64,000 nt of DNA from Granulicella sibirica (GTDB taxonomy: Bacteria; Acidobacteriota; Terriglobia; Terriglobales; Acidobacteriaceae): NCBI RefSeq assembly GCF_004115155.1, contig NZ_RDSM01000006.1:62001-126000 (forward strand), read 5' to 3'. The notes under the pieces were generated by a model. The model ran no database searches and was not told where the DNA came from. It saw only the letters and a list, made by a program, of their open reading frames with translations. Below are positions 53,423-63,151 of this stretch, in pieces. The position numbers and the translations under genes are program-made. The stretch's first letter is position 1. Each line of letters starts with the position of its first letter.

Positions 53423-54258
53423 TAGTTGGCCTCCTCGCGATGAAACTCAACCTTGGACTTGCCGATCGCGACGTACCCGTTCTGGAGGAGCTTCGGCACT
53501 GTGTAAAGACCGTTAGCGAAATCGAAGTTGATGATTGAGCCCTTCTTGTCCTTCAGCTCGTAGACCACAGGCGGCTCTTCGAACTTGCCCTGGATGTAGG
53601 TGAATTTCCCGTCGTCCCAAATCTGCCTGACACCAAGCGCCTTGGCCTTCGACTGGTCCCAGCTATAGTCAAAGTGCAAATTGCTCGGATACGTGCTGGC
53701 GTACTTCTCCTGCGCGTCCTGAGCCGTCTTGTGATCGGCACTCGCCTTCGCTTGGGCCTCGGCGAGTTCCTTCTCTAAGCGGTCCTGCTTTTCCTTGACC
53801 TCCGCGACCGGAACGAAGACGGGGGCCTCGGCCAGCTTCTTCTGAGCCTCTTTGTCTGCGGGGACTAGGAAGACAGTGGAATCAAAGCTCGCGCTCGGGT
53901 CGCCCGAAACCTCTTGCAACTCCAGTGTGTAGTCGTTTCCGTGGTCAGAGATGATGTGGACGTTCGTCGTGCTTTTTGCGGCGGCGGCCTTCGGTTTCAC
54001 GCTGATAAAACGGCTGGCGACGTGCCCGGCGTTGAAGATCCAATCGTCGGTGTTTCCTCCGAACACCGTTGCGACCTTCTCTTCGGCGGGCAGCTCCAGG
54101 AGCGTCGATTCATTGAGGCTCGTTCTGATGATTGGCGGGGCGGAGGTTGCGCTCACTTCGACCGTACGAGGAGCCTTCTGTTGTGCTGTGGCCGGGGGCG
54201 CAGCATGGGCGGTGACCGCAAGCGTGAGGCTCGCGGCAATCAAGAGTGGTGTTTTCAT
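53422..54258 (-). CDS. virB9: VirB9/TrbG-like outer-membrane complex protein
   Basis: 278 residues with signal peptide LIAASLTLAVTAHA. The TrbG/VirB9 domain follows: LELPAEEKVATVFGGNTDDWIF, TNVHIISDHGNDYTLELQEV, and the C-terminal LHFDYSWDQSKAKALG, LYTVPKLLQNGYVAIGK. It forms the outer-membrane core with VirB10. ATG 54258 follows GGGAG; the longer frame to 54375 is not supported. A glycine- or Ala-rich middle linker with coiled coil (KEKQDRLEKELAEAQAKASA) is unusual. Confidence 0.88.
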   Translation of the reverse strand: MKTPLLIAASLTLAVTAHAAPPATAQQKAPRTVEVSATSAPPIIRTSLNESTLLELPAEEKVATVFGGNTDDWIFNAGHVASRFISVKPKAAAAKSTTNVHIISDHGNDYTLELQEVSGDPSASFDSTVFLVPADKEAQKKLAEAPVFVPVAEVKEKQDRLEKELAEAQAKASADHKTAQDAQEKYASTYPSNLHFDYSWDQSKAKALGVRQIWDDGKFTYIQGKFEEPPVVYELKDKKGSIINFDFANGLYTVPKLLQNGYVAIGKSKVEFHREEAN

Positions 54259-54323
54259 TAGGTCGGTCTCCCTGGATGAATAAAAGCTGTGGTCGTCAAG
54301 CAGTCCGCTAGCGCGGAACTGCA

Positions 54324-56675
54324 CTATGCGTCTTCGCCTGAAACAAAGCGGGTAATTCCCTCGTGTAACCCCCACTTCTCGATGAGCCTTCCCCGCCGCG
54401 CCTTGTCTTTTGGTTTGGTCGAGAACATCGCATAGCTGCGGGGATCGAGATTGAGCGTGACAACTTTGGTCACGCCGTCACGCCGCATATAAAGGGCCTC
54501 ACGCTGGCGTAGGCCCTCGAAAAGGGTGAGCTGCTGCTCATTCATCTTGAAGAGCTTGCCGTAAAAGTCCCGGTTGAACGTCGCATCGGGAAGTAAGAGA
54601 AACGACGTGCAGGAGTTGACGATGCTGTCCGCGTTCACTCCAAGATCGTTGGCAGACTGAGCGATCATGGTGACGCCGCCGAGGTTTTTTCGAACCTGCT
54701 TGATGCTGGCGAGCGCACCCTCCAGCAGCTCTTTGTTCTGGAGGTTCGAGAAGATCTCTTCGATGACAACGTGCTTGGGGACACCTAGATTCTTCGGGTC
54801 ATACAGAACGTCGTCGATCCGGCGCAGCAACCAGACCATGAGGGGCTCGATCAGGTCGGGGTAGTCTTTTGCCACGCCCGCAAAATCCCAGCACTGGATC
54901 TGCGAAAGTCTAAGCGAGTCCTCAACGTTGTCGAAAATGGCGTGATAAGCGCCCTTGTCTATCCATTTAGCCAGGTATCGGCTTAGATGTTTAGGCAGGA
55001 GCAGGTTTGAGAGTCTGCGGTTCTGTGGGTCAAGGTGATACATGCCCTGAACCTCTTTGAACACCGTGTCCTCGTCCTCTGGGCTCAACGTCGCGCCGCC
55101 GTTGGTGAGCAGCATCTTGACGAAGTTGTAGAGAAACTTCACATTTTTCTCAGTGGGCTCTAGCGCAAATGGGTTGACGCGCGGGCCGTCCAGACCAACC
55201 TTGTCCACCCTGCCGCCATACAGCTCGACCATGCTCTCGTAGCTATTGCCGATGTCAAAGATGTAGACGAAGCCGTTGTATTTGCGCTCCAGCGCGAGCA
55301 TCTGGTTTGTGTGGACGGATTTGCCCTTGCCCGGTGGCCCTATCGTGAGCTGGACTCGCACACCCTCAACAAAGACATCCTGGAAGAAGGGGGTTCCCTG
55401 CCTTGTCTCCAGAACATTTAGATACTCATCGTCCAAATCGTCAGAGACCAGATGCCCGATGTGAGGCGCAAAGACTGGTGACAGTCGGGCATGATGATCT
55501 TCGCCCAGCCACAGTGGATAAACGCTGTATCGGTGATTGGCCGGAAACATCGCATAGAACGCGGAGAGATTGCCTAAGCTTTCCTCAATGATGTTGGCCT
55601 GAGCATCGACGAAGATCCGGTGCACAACCGGAATGTTGTCGTGTAGCTCGGCGGCGCTACGGGATGACAGTAGGAGCCGGGCGGTGTACTCGCCCTGCGC
55701 CTTCTTATTCAACTCGGAAACGATCAATCCGAGATCATCAACGCCATCGGTCGCAGCCTTTGCACCCACCCCCTCATTGAGTGCGGCGAAGTTCTTGCCA
55801 GCCATCAGGCGTTGAAAAATTCCTACCTTGAAGAACTCAATCCACTTCTCTTGTGCCCCAATCTCCTTACGGACCGATGAAGTCGACTTCGGACGCCACG
55901 TTGTGCAGAACACGCTATCGCATGTCAGATTGGTGAGCCCATTGAACATGCAAGGCTGTGACGTTGCGGGTGTGCTGGAAAGCGAAAACATCTGGACGTA
56001 CCGCTTCCCCACTCGCAGATGGTCGGGCTGCCATGAAACCGCACTATTGGCGATCTGCTGATCGACGCCCATGTCTGAAACAAGCCGGGTGTGCCCCGCC
56101 CACTCCTCCAGATTGAAAAGCTCACAGAAGAACTTGAAAGTCTGGTCTTTCTCAAGAAGCTTGATACCGATCTCCTGGCTCAAGTGGGTCTCGAGGATGG
56201 ACGCGGCCTTCTGCAACTGCCCCAACAGCCTTCCGTTCTCGCTAGCCTGGTCTTTCGGCTTCGTCGCGAGTGGGTTGATTAGCTCGGGCTCGAACGTTAG
56301 GCACCAGTGAAGGTCGATGCGTCTGAACTTTGCCGTCTTGTCGAGGAAGTCCAGCCGATCGTCGACGAAGGACTGAGTAACAGGATGCTTGTAGTTCTTC
56401 TTCCTGGGAATCGCAAAACCGGATGTCACCCGCATGTATTGATAGAGGCATGAACCCTCTGGAAGCCCACGCAGTCCGCCCTCGATCGCGCGGACTCGTG
56501 CCTCGACATCGGCGTCCGTAAGGCCTTCGTCGTCGATTCCCTCAACTGAGAAGAGGCATCCGTAACCTCTCGTCTTTGTTGCGAACACGGTTGGGCTAAC
56601 GAAGCGGGCGATAGGCACGATGCTGTTTGCTGCCTTCGCATCGGTGAACCATTGATTAGCGTTTGCGCGGGTCAT
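54324..56675 (-). CDS. virB4: VirB4/TrbE-like conjugation ATPase
   Basis: 783 residues. N-terminal domain binds VirB3/B8; Walker A TIGPPGKGKSVHTNQMLAL near 450; Walker B region KHVVIEEIFSNLQNKELLEG; the AAA tail LLPDATFNRDFYGKLFKMNE. It powers pilus assembly and substrate passage at the inner membrane. Ends with no partner until virB9 (65 bases). It overlaps the virB3 3' end by 20 bases. Confidence 0.94.
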   Translation of the reverse strand: MTRANANQWFTDAKAANSIVPIARFVSPTVFATKTRGYGCLFSVEGIDDEGLTDADVEARVRAIEGGLRGLPEGSCLYQYMRVTSGFAIPRKKNYKHPVTQSFVDDRLDFLDKTAKFRRIDLHWCLTFEPELINPLATKPKDQASENGRLLGQLQKAASILETHLSQEIGIKLLEKDQTFKFFCELFNLEEWAGHTRLVSDMGVDQQIANSAVSWQPDHLRVGKRYVQMFSLSSTPATSQPCMFNGLTNLTCDSVFCTTWRPKSTSSVRKEIGAQEKWIEFFKVGIFQRLMAGKNFAALNEGVGAKAATDGVDDLGLIVSELNKKAQGEYTARLLLSSRSAAELHDNIPVVHRIFVDAQANIIEESLGNLSAFYAMFPANHRYSVYPLWLGEDHHARLSPVFAPHIGHLVSDDLDDEYLNVLETRQGTPFFQDVFVEGVRVQLTIGPPGKGKSVHTNQMLALERKYNGFVYIFDIGNSYESMVELYGGRVDKVGLDGPRVNPFALEPTEKNVKFLYNFVKMLLTNGGATLSPEDEDTVFKEVQGMYHLDPQNRRLSNLLLPKHLSRYLAKWIDKGAYHAIFDNVEDSLRLSQIQCWDFAGVAKDYPDLIEPLMVWLLRRIDDVLYDPKNLGVPKHVVIEEIFSNLQNKELLEGALASIKQVRKNLGGVTMIAQSANDLGVNADSIVNSCTSFLLLPDATFNRDFYGKLFKMNEQQLTLFEGLRQREALYMRRDGVTKVVTLNLDPRSYAMFSTKPKDKARRGRLIEKWGLHEGITRFVSGEDA

Positions 56676-56925
56676 AGTAGCTCTTCTGCGTGAAGCTCAA
56701 GCCCCACAGTTGAAACATCTTTGGGTGTTTGCGGACGATGAACCAGCATCCGGCAGTGATGACAATGAAGATCGCGATTGAGAGAAGATAAAACCGAAGG
56801 AGGAGAACCAGAATCGACACAATCACAATGAACATCCAGATGGGCAAGCTGAGACCCAGCTTCTCTCGGGGTTTGTTGAGTGCCTGATTGATCGCTAGTG
56901 GTTCTCCTCGCTTCGTTATCTGCAT
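56656..56925 (-). CDS. VirB3/TrbD-like inner-membrane protein
   Basis: 89 residues from ATG 56925. GEPLAINQALNKPREKLGLS at the N-terminus, two hydrophobic segments (PIWMFIVIVSILVLLLRFYL, LSIAIFIVITAGCWFIV) and KHPKMFQLWGLSFTQKSYYD. It docks the VirB4 ATPase. Two bases before the virB2 stop. Confidence 0.85.
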   Translation of the reverse strand: MQITKRGEPLAINQALNKPREKLGLSLPIWMFIVIVSILVLLLRFYLLSIAIFIVITAGCWFIVRKHPKMFQLWGLSFTQKSYYDPRKR

Positions 56926-56927
56926 GG

Positions 56928-57287
56928 TTAGGCCATCACCTTCGTTGCGTGGGCAATAACCATGGAGAGGGACTGCCCGGTGAGTGATCCGACCCACTGA
57001 GGGGCGAACCCGATAACGATTCCGGCAAACAGGCCGCCCGCGATGGAAATGAATCCGGCGGAGATGTTCCGGCCCATGAACTGGAACACGCCCACCACGA
57101 TGCCGATGACGACGGCGATTGAAGCTCCAAGCAGGCAGGATTTCTCGACGGTTGACATTGCTGTCGTTACGCCGCTGAGATCGACCGTTCCTTGTGCGTG
57201 GGCAGCAGTCGAAGCGGCTAAGGAAACAAGGAGTGTAAGAGCGCGGCGGACAACCGTTGAGAACGCAGGTTTAGAGTGGAGAGTCAT
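56928..57287 (-). CDS. VirB2/TrbC-like pilin
   Basis: 119 residues: a long signal peptide (RRALTLLVSLAASTAAHA) and two helices (CLLGASIAVVIGIVVGVFQF, GLFAGIVIGFAPQWVG) with a positively charged loop between them, the usual pilin arrangement. First gene of the conjugation operon; the operon promoter should lie in 57288-57400. Confidence 0.87.
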   Translation of the reverse strand: MTLHSKPAFSTVVRRALTLLVSLAASTAAHAQGTVDLSGVTTAMSTVEKSCLLGASIAVVIGIVVGVFQFMGRNISAGFISIAGGLFAGIVIGFAPQWVGSLTGQSLSMVIAHATKVMA

Positions 57288-57344
57288 AGATTAAATTGAG
57301 CTCCTTCGTTAGTTCCTAAGGTTTGGCGTCTGCCGAGGCGTCCG

Positions 57345-57590
57345 GCAGTCGCAGTTGCTGGAGTTGGAGACGCGGTTCCGCGACCCGGAGGCGTGTCCGG
57401 ATCAGGTTGCTGTGTGTTGTTCGATCGTTCGCTGCAACGGTCCGCTTAGAAGGCTTTACGCCAAACGTGACCAGGGAGTCGGGTTACCTGCGAGGTTTCA
57501 GGATTCGTCATCCTGCGGTTTACATCGTGTTGACGGGCGCCTTTTGCCAGCCAATGAACGTGAGCTTAGGAGCTCAGATGGTCTATGTCC
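57345..57590 (+). pseudogene. Possible IS1595-type transposase N-terminal remnant
   Basis: In 57345-57440 the frame reads QLLELETRFRDPEACPDQ, which resembles the opening of IS1595-family transposases. A second frame from about 57445 gives LEGFTPNVTRESGYLRGF, similar to their EGF-CP-C---GY block with the zinc Cys lost. There are no further matches; the region up to 57699 holds no other gene. Weak call. Confidence 0.35.
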
Positions 57591-57699
57591 AATGACCAAT
57601 TTTCATAACAGGACCAGCCCTTTCAATCATTTCCTGTAAACAAGAACACGCCTCCCAGCGCATCTGGAGGCGTGACACGAGGCCTGCTTATGTTGACAT

Positions 57700-58623
57700 C
57701 TACGATCTTGGTGGAGATCGTGAGACGTGGAATGGCTTCCTCTTGAGCGTGCGTTCCAGACGCATCGCCCAAACTGATGTGCTGCGGCTTCGTAGCGACG
57801 GGAGGTAAAGGAGGGCTGTGTCTAAAGTCCACTTGAGTCGCGAGAATGGCCGCGTGACTAGACCTTTCGGGATATCGCTATGCTCTCGAACGAGAGTCAA
57901 CCCGAGACCCGCCTCAACCATCTCGAATTGTCCGTTGATGGATGAGGCGAACAGGGGAGCGCCAGTATCTACTCCTTCCCGTTCAAGGAACTTCATCAAG
58001 TTGAGATGGGCTTTCGAGTGGGCGCCCACCGGTTGAAAGACCCTGAGACGGCCAGTGATCTGCGAAGCCTCGATAGCGGAGCTTGCCGCTAACGTATCGT
58101 CCGATCTCATGCACACCAACATGCGCTCTTGAGCGAGTGTCACGACTCGGGTGGCTGGTTCAGCGGAAGGTAGCGTGACGATGGCAGCATCGATTTTGCC
58201 AGATGCGAGGCGCTCCAGTATCTGCTCTGTCGGTGCGAAGACAGTCTTAACGCCGGAAGTCGGATATAGCTTGTGATAGACCCGTTCTGCGATCGCCACA
58301 ATGCGCTTATCAGCAGCCGTCTCGCAACCTACCAGCAAATCTCTGGGCTCCCGACCGTGCATTCGTCGAAGCTCCTGTAGCGATTCCTCGTGGAGTTCAA
58401 GGATTGGTTGAGCGTAATCGAACAACTGAAGCCCACTCGCAGTCGGGCTGACCCGATCGGAATGCCGGAAGAACAACGGTGTTCCGAGCCGATCTTCAAG
58501 CTCACGGATCCCTTTACTAATCGCGGATTGGGACACATACAGTTTGCCCGCCGCTCGAGTGAAACTTTGATGACCGAAAACTGCAACGAAGTAACGGAGG
58601 TGCCGGAACTCAATACTATGCAT
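57700..58623 (-). CDS. LysR-family transcriptional regulator
   Basis: 307 residues. MHSIEFRHLRYFVAVFGHQS with the winged helix AAGKLYVSQSAISKGIRELE and RLGTPLFFRHSDRVSPTASG, then an effector domain beginning near residue 88 (LLVGCETAADKRIVAIAERV). No enzyme gene lies next to it, so target unknown. Divergent from the XRE gene, sharing a 309-base region containing the palindrome at 58754-58776. ATG 58623 taken as start; no ribosome site checked. Confidence 0.9.
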   Translation of the reverse strand: MHSIEFRHLRYFVAVFGHQSFTRAAGKLYVSQSAISKGIRELEDRLGTPLFFRHSDRVSPTASGLQLFDYAQPILELHEESLQELRRMHGREPRDLLVGCETAADKRIVAIAERVYHKLYPTSGVKTVFAPTEQILERLASGKIDAAIVTLPSAEPATRVVTLAQERMLVCMRSDDTLAASSAIEASQITGRLRVFQPVGAHSKAHLNLMKFLEREGVDTGAPLFASSINGQFEMVEAGLGLTLVREHSDIPKGLVTRPFSRLKWTLDTALLYLPSLRSRSTSVWAMRLERTLKRKPFHVSRSPPRS

Positions 58624-58753
58624 GAAAACGGACTCCAGGTTGACTCAGCGTGAGTGGTTCGAGGTGCCGAATTGCTTTCGCGTTACGGAAGATGCACAGA
58701 ACGCCGTTCGCGAGGTGGACTTCAGTAATCGTGTAGGCATTGCAATAATTCTT

Positions 58754-58776
58754 GGTACCTAGATTTCTAGGGTACC
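58754..58776. promoter_or_regulatory. Palindromic operator-like site
   Basis: GGTACCTAGATTTCTAGGGTACC, an inverted repeat around CCTAGA-tt-TCTAGG with outer GGTA/TACC arms, offset by one G. It lies between the divergent LysR and XRE genes, about 155 bases before the XRE start. Likely a regulator site; which protein binds is unknown. Confidence 0.45.
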
Positions 58777-58931
58777 TAAGTTCTACTGAAGAATGCCGGA
58801 GAAGTGCGCCTCGTGTCAAACATTGGCCAAGGAACCACGATTCGTCACGCAGCCGTGGTGACGTCAAGGGACTTCTCACCTGTCGTGTGCTAAACCATAG
58901 AAGGGATGTAACAAACTGTTCCAGGTGGCCG

Positions 58932-59267
58932 ATGCAATACACGTACGAATTGTTTTTGAAAGAGCTGGGCGCGAGACTAAAGCAGATGCGGAAGGAGCGC
59001 GGCTGGACGCTAAGAACGATGGTGGTTGAACACAAGTTCCACGCCACGCATTGGCAGAGCTTTGAAAGCGGAAAGGCGATCTCCGTTCCGTCGCTGCTGA
59101 GAGCGTGCGAAGCCTTTGACGTACCTCTTGAGGATCTCGTACGCGGCTTAGGACGTTTCGGGACGCCCGAGACACAATCAGACCAAGAGAGCTCGGTTAC
59201 CGCACCGACCCCAGCGAAGAGATCCGATCGTTCCAAACAAACGGCGAGAGGCAAGAAGCGAGACTAA
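58932..59267 (+). CDS. XRE-family helix-turn-helix regulator
   Basis: 111 residues from ATG 58932. FLKELGARLKQMRKERGWTL, TMVVEHKFHATHWQSFESGK, AISVPSLLRACEAFDVPLED is a full Cro/C1-type HTH (helices 1-5). The C-terminal 35 residues are basic and disordered (RSDRSKQTARGKKRD). A longer frame from 58752 starts in the operator region and is not preferred. Perhaps controls plasmid copy or transfer; unproven. Overlaps the convergent gene at its end by four bases. Confidence 0.82.
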   Translation: MQYTYELFLKELGARLKQMRKERGWTLRTMVVEHKFHATHWQSFESGKAISVPSLLRACEAFDVPLEDLVRGLGRFGTPETQSDQESSVTAPTPAKRSDRSKQTARGKKRD

Positions 59268-59470
59268 TCGTCTTCCTCTGATTTCAATACTTCTTCTCGA
59301 ACCTCGTCAGCGTTGTCGACTTCCTCGGCCTCAGTGGAGATTAGGCCACAATCGAAGATCGGGATGCGGCTTATGACGAAGCCATCGATGAGTTTATTGA
59401 ATTCCTTATTCACGGTTTCTTCGTCGGTTTTCTCAATCAACACAAATGCAGCAACTCGTAATAAAGACAT
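59264..59470 (-). CDS. Small acidic hypothetical protein
   Basis: 68 residues from ATG 59470 (an alternative GTG at 59497). FVLIEKTDEETVNKEFNKLI with a strongly acidic C-terminus (EAEEVDNADEVREEVLKSEE). Convergent with the XRE gene, four-base overlap. No ribosome site; family not recognised. Confidence 0.35.
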   Translation of the reverse strand: MSLLRVAAFVLIEKTDEETVNKEFNKLIDGFVISRIPIFDCGLISTEAEEVDNADEVREEVLKSEEDD

Positions 59471-59497
59471 CAATTTTGGGCCCGCAAAACTCTTCAC

Positions 59498-60546
59498 ATT
59501 AGCGTTCTGCCCCAGGATAGCAAGTTAGGTTCCCTTCCAGAAATCGGTAAGCGCGAGAAATACGATCGCTCGTAACGAAACTGCCTTACCTTGGTAAGCC
59601 AAGCAAATCGGTAGGACTCTTACTGCGGTCCGCTACCTACGTGTGCACGCCTGAACAAGCCGAAGTGGCAACGCTGCGGGCGACGCACTCAACTCGCCCG
59701 GCTCTGCATAGAGGGCGGGAAATTCTATTTGCTGTGTCGATATCGATTGGCAAGCCGACCTTGTTGACAGAGATCAAGGTACTTTAAGACCGTTGGAATT
59801 TGGTTGCGCGATCTAATGGCAGATTTCGGAGCGCACTGTTCTCCTGCTTCAACCCTAGATCCGTCCGCACGCTTCTTGTGCTCCCAACCCAGAATCTCCT
59901 GCGGGCGACTTTATGAGCGAACGTTCAAGGAGATACCTGTTGCGAACGACTCGTGGGCATATTGGTGGCAGGCGAGGTGGTCCGTTCCACGGCGCAACGC
60001 CACGGGTCGTTCCGGCAGGATTACGCCATGACGGGGGATCGTACGACGTGCTGTGCGGTCGATGGCCTCGGTTGCCACTAATTCGTCTGGCAGTGTAGCC
60101 GTTTTTTGCCGATCGGCCTGTAGATAAATGCGCAGCGCTGGACACGATGACGGGACATCGGGACGTGGCTCTGCCTGGCACAAACACCTTTCTTCTCGTC
60201 CCGTCTTCCCCTCGCTAAACGCAGAAGACAGCGCGTCATCGAGGTCGACATAAGAGGTTCTATGGCATGTCGCATGAATTCGGCGGGGCGGTTGGCCAAG
60301 ATCTCATTCTTCCGCGTCGACGCATAGTGAGCTTCTTGATCGCTCCTGCTTTCGCAACTTCTGAGGGACCGAAAGTCCTGTTGGGATGTGGGGCAAAGTG
60401 TGTTTGAGCTGGACAACCGTCCTATTCTTAGCGTGGTGAACGATCTGTCCTTGTTCAGCTTTTGTATTCTGGCGACATGTTTGGTGCTTGGCGGTCCGCA
60501 CAGAGATGGAGCCATTAGGGGGTAATTTGCCAAAGGGACTGGGTCT
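59498..60546. other. About 1 kb without a supportable gene
   Basis: Several frames of 60-150 codons exist on both strands, the longest on the minus strand at 60078-60533, but they show biased, basic, low-complexity composition (Arg, Ser, His) typical of shadow frames and no motif. No rRNA, tRNA, CRISPR or repeat seen. Possibly the region of partition functions lost from this replicon; no parA/parB is visible in the window. Confidence 0.4.
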
Positions 60547-62086
60547 CTAGAACAGATCGCCCTGGGGGTTCGCTGTGCTCCATTCCTCGAGACCAGAGAG
60601 ACGAAGTTCTTGCGCGACCTCGCGGCGAAGGCGGCGGGTGAGCTCGGCGAGGCGGGCTGCTGGGGTCAGGCGCTCGAGAAAGTTGGCCGTGTCGGGATCT
60701 TTCCGCAGACGACTGGAAATCCGTTTGAGACGGGCGTTCATCTTGTTTCCCGGGAATTGCTCGGTGAGTGATGCGTCTACCTTAGACGCGGTCCAGCGTT
60801 CGTACTCTGCCTGGAGCTGCATCTGGGCTAGATTTCGGGAACTCTCCTGGTCGGCTTCGCGGGCGCGGCGGCCCTCTTGCGCGAGGCGATTCCTTTCATC
60901 GGCAAGCTTCTGACGACGGGTACGAAAGGTGGCGGGAATCTGTTGCTCGGCCTCGACGAAGGTGAGATGAGGTAGCCGGCGGGATTCTTGATGGAGCCCC
61001 TGGAGTCGGACTCGATCTGGTAGGCCACGTATTCGACCCGTTCGAGGAGACCGATGGGTTCCAGCTTGCGGGCGAGTTCGGCGGCCTTGGCTTCGCTTAC
61101 TCCGTTTTCCACGCGAGCTACGCGGGTGAGTTCCCTTGAATCCGACAGAGGGACATCGTTGGCGGCGGCCGCGAAGGCGAGCTGCTTGCGCTGGGTAAGG
61201 ACGAGGACATCCTTCATGGCGCGGGCCGGCGTAAGAACGAGCTTGTAACCCTGCTTAGAGCTCATCGGCTTGATGTCCCAGCTCTTGAGGTAGCCGATGG
61301 AGACGAGTTCGTTCGGGGAGAGACCCATCGTCACGCGGATCTTCGAGACGTGTTCATAGCTGCGGATATTGAGCAGAGCGCAGAGCTCGGCGTAGTCCTT
61401 CTCCACTTCCCTGCCCTGGCTGGCGTAGAACCAGAGATAGAGATAGACGAAGATACCCTTGGCAGTGGGGCGGGTGAGCTTGCGGTACATGTTGAAGTCT
61501 TCGGGGACGACGAAGGACTCGTTGAGATTTCAAGGAGCCAGTCTTCGAGCTCGACCTCGAACATGTCGACCTTGTTTGAGTTATCAAGATTGCTGGAACC
61601 GAGGCGGGTGAAGCTGCGAAAGACGTGGACCGTCTTGTTCTGTAGTGCTTACGGAGCGAGGAGTAGATGACCTGCTCCGAGGTGATGGTGGTGTCCGCCA
61701 TGCGCATGCCCCAGCTATTGAGGGCTTCGTAGTTTTCGCCGGAGTCGCACTGGCCAAGGATGTTGAGGAGGCTGTAGCCGGAGAAGCGGATGGGATTCGA
61801 GATGGCGCCGGTGCGGAGCTTCTGCTCCATGGCGAGCTTCATGAAGGCCATGTACTTATCGCGGTCGGAGGTTGAGGGGAGACCGAGAGCATCCGAGGAA
61901 CGAAATTTGGCAGAGACCTTATCTTCTTGCCGTCGCGGTTCATCCACTGCTCGATGCGGCGGCGCGAGCTAAGGGCTTTGCCACGGCGCTCGTGGGCGCC
62001 GAAGAAGCCGATCTGGAGAAGATTTTCTCGAAGCGGATGAGATCAACGGCATCAGGCATGGTGACGAGCTTGGCCTGGGCGGACAT
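60547..62086 (-). pseudogene. Replication initiator of the RPA type, broken by five one-base frameshifts
   Basis: Assembled across frames the protein reads VDLIRFEK-NLLQIGFFGAHE, RIEQWMNRDGKK, DKVSAKFRSSDALGLPSTSD, MAFMKLAMEQKLRTG, NPIRFSGYSLLNILGQ, NSWGMRMADTTITSEQVIYS, NKTVHVFRSFTRLGSS, MFEVELEDWLLE-NLNESFVV, MYRKLTRPTAKGIFVYLYLW, GREVEKDYAELCALLNI and SIGYLKSWDIKPMSSKQGYK. That is the complete order of the plasmid RPA initiator family (PF10134 as I recall). Shifts are needed near 62024, 61926, 61648, 61528 and 60963, each curable by adding one base next to a short run of identical bases. A C-terminal helical tail reaches 60547. Confidence 0.8.
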
Positions 62087-62190
62087 TTCGAATTGGTGAG
62101 AAGTTTCCCATTGCTCAGGAAAGTCGAATGCCACCAAAGTTGCGCGCCTCATGACTTTCTGAGCACAACTCCGTGGAACTTGCGCGCCGT

Positions 62191-62673
62191 GTACTCGGAA
62201 GGACGATACGAAAGGTCGGAACCAGCTATGACCATACTCATGGCTCGACGATTCTGTACCTGGAAGAACGTTGTCCACGTGCCCGGAAGGACGACTGTTG
62301 TGTACTCGGAAGAACGACAGATAATACTTTGACAGTGATGTGGGACAAGTGGAGGCTGATTTTTTCTTCGTTTCTCGGAGAGCTATAGGCCTGTACCCGG
62401 AAGAACGATGTTGCTCGCCAAAAAACAACTCAACTGTACCCGAAGGAACGACAGGTACATACCAGGAAGGACGATTAACTTGGGTGCCGAGGTTAGGTAA
62501 TGCGTACCCGGAAGGACGACGGAGGTATCAAGCAAAAATACCGAAACCGTACCCGGAGGAACGAAACTACATGGCTTATTGAGGGTCGTAGCGTACCCGG
62601 AAGGACGAATTTATCGTACTCGGAAGGACGACGAAGATTGTCGAGCGCAGACGGAGTGTACCCGGAAGGACGA
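62191..62673 (+). repeat. Iteron cluster A (12 direct copies)
   Basis: Direct copies of GTACCCGGAAGGACGA or close variants start at 62191, 62256, 62279, 62302, 62393, 62436, 62459, 62504, 62549, 62593, 62616 and 62658. Intervals are 65, 23, 23, 91, 43, 23, 45, 45, 44, 23 and 42, which are multiples of about 22.5 bp (two helical turns). Gaps hold degenerate units, for example at 62371. The cluster lies upstream of the broken RPA gene, the usual place for iterons that also repress the rep promoter. None are in inverted orientation. Confidence 0.88.
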
Positions 62674-62899
62674 TTTCGGACGACTGGCCTGGAGACGAAC
62701 TGTGCGTCCATCATTCAGAGGCATATCTCGCCCGCTCATCTACCACCAATTTTCTGATGTCGATCAAGTGCTGCTATACCATCCAGTGGGACGGAGAGGC
62801 CATCTGCGAGGCTCCGTGACTGAAAAAGAGTAGGGTTTGTTCTATAGGACTCCTGGAGCGTCAGGTAGAGCCCATCTGAGCATCCAGTGAGAGGCTGTA

Positions 62900-63017
62900 T
62901 CCAAATTATTTAGTCTTTGCGATCCACACTTTTTATCGTTCATACAGTCTTGCTTAAATCATGTTCTTCTTGAAAAACATCTTGAAACATCTTGCTTCCT
63001 TTAAGCAGTCTGTTTTT
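62900..63017. other. AT-rich segment, candidate DNA-unwinding element
   Basis: Between the two iteron clusters the sequence turns AT-rich, with a tandem 10-mer AAACATCTTG twice at 62975-62994. Plasmid origins place such a segment next to iterons. A consensus DnaA box was not found. Confidence 0.45.
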
Positions 63018-63120
63018 GTACCCGGAAGGACGAAAGAATATACCCGGAGGAACGTTCGTAATACCCGGAGGAACGAATGCCCAGACTCGGAAGAACGTCG
63101 AACCGTACCTGGAAGGACGC
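63018..63120 (+). repeat. Iteron cluster B (5 direct copies)
   Basis: Copies start at 63018, 63040, 63061, 63083 and 63105, spacing 22, 21, 22, 22. Sequence variants: GTACCCGGAAGGACGA, ATACCCGGAGGAACGT, ATACCCGGAGGAACGA, AGACTCGGAAGAACGT, GTACCTGGAAGGACGC. They begin just after the RepA stop (63152 side) and share the phase and orientation of cluster A. Confidence 0.88.
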
Positions 63121-63151
63121 CGGTGCTTGTGGATTATGGTTGTTGACCCAA

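Noticed and set aside
60078..60533. Minus-strand 151-codon frame in the 1 kb gap
   Set aside because: Composition is basic and low-complexity like a shadow frame, with no motif and no ribosome site; not called.
62093..62833. Many overlapping short frames with repeated PGRT/PEGR/RKDD words
   Set aside because: They are translations of the iterons in different frames, not genes.
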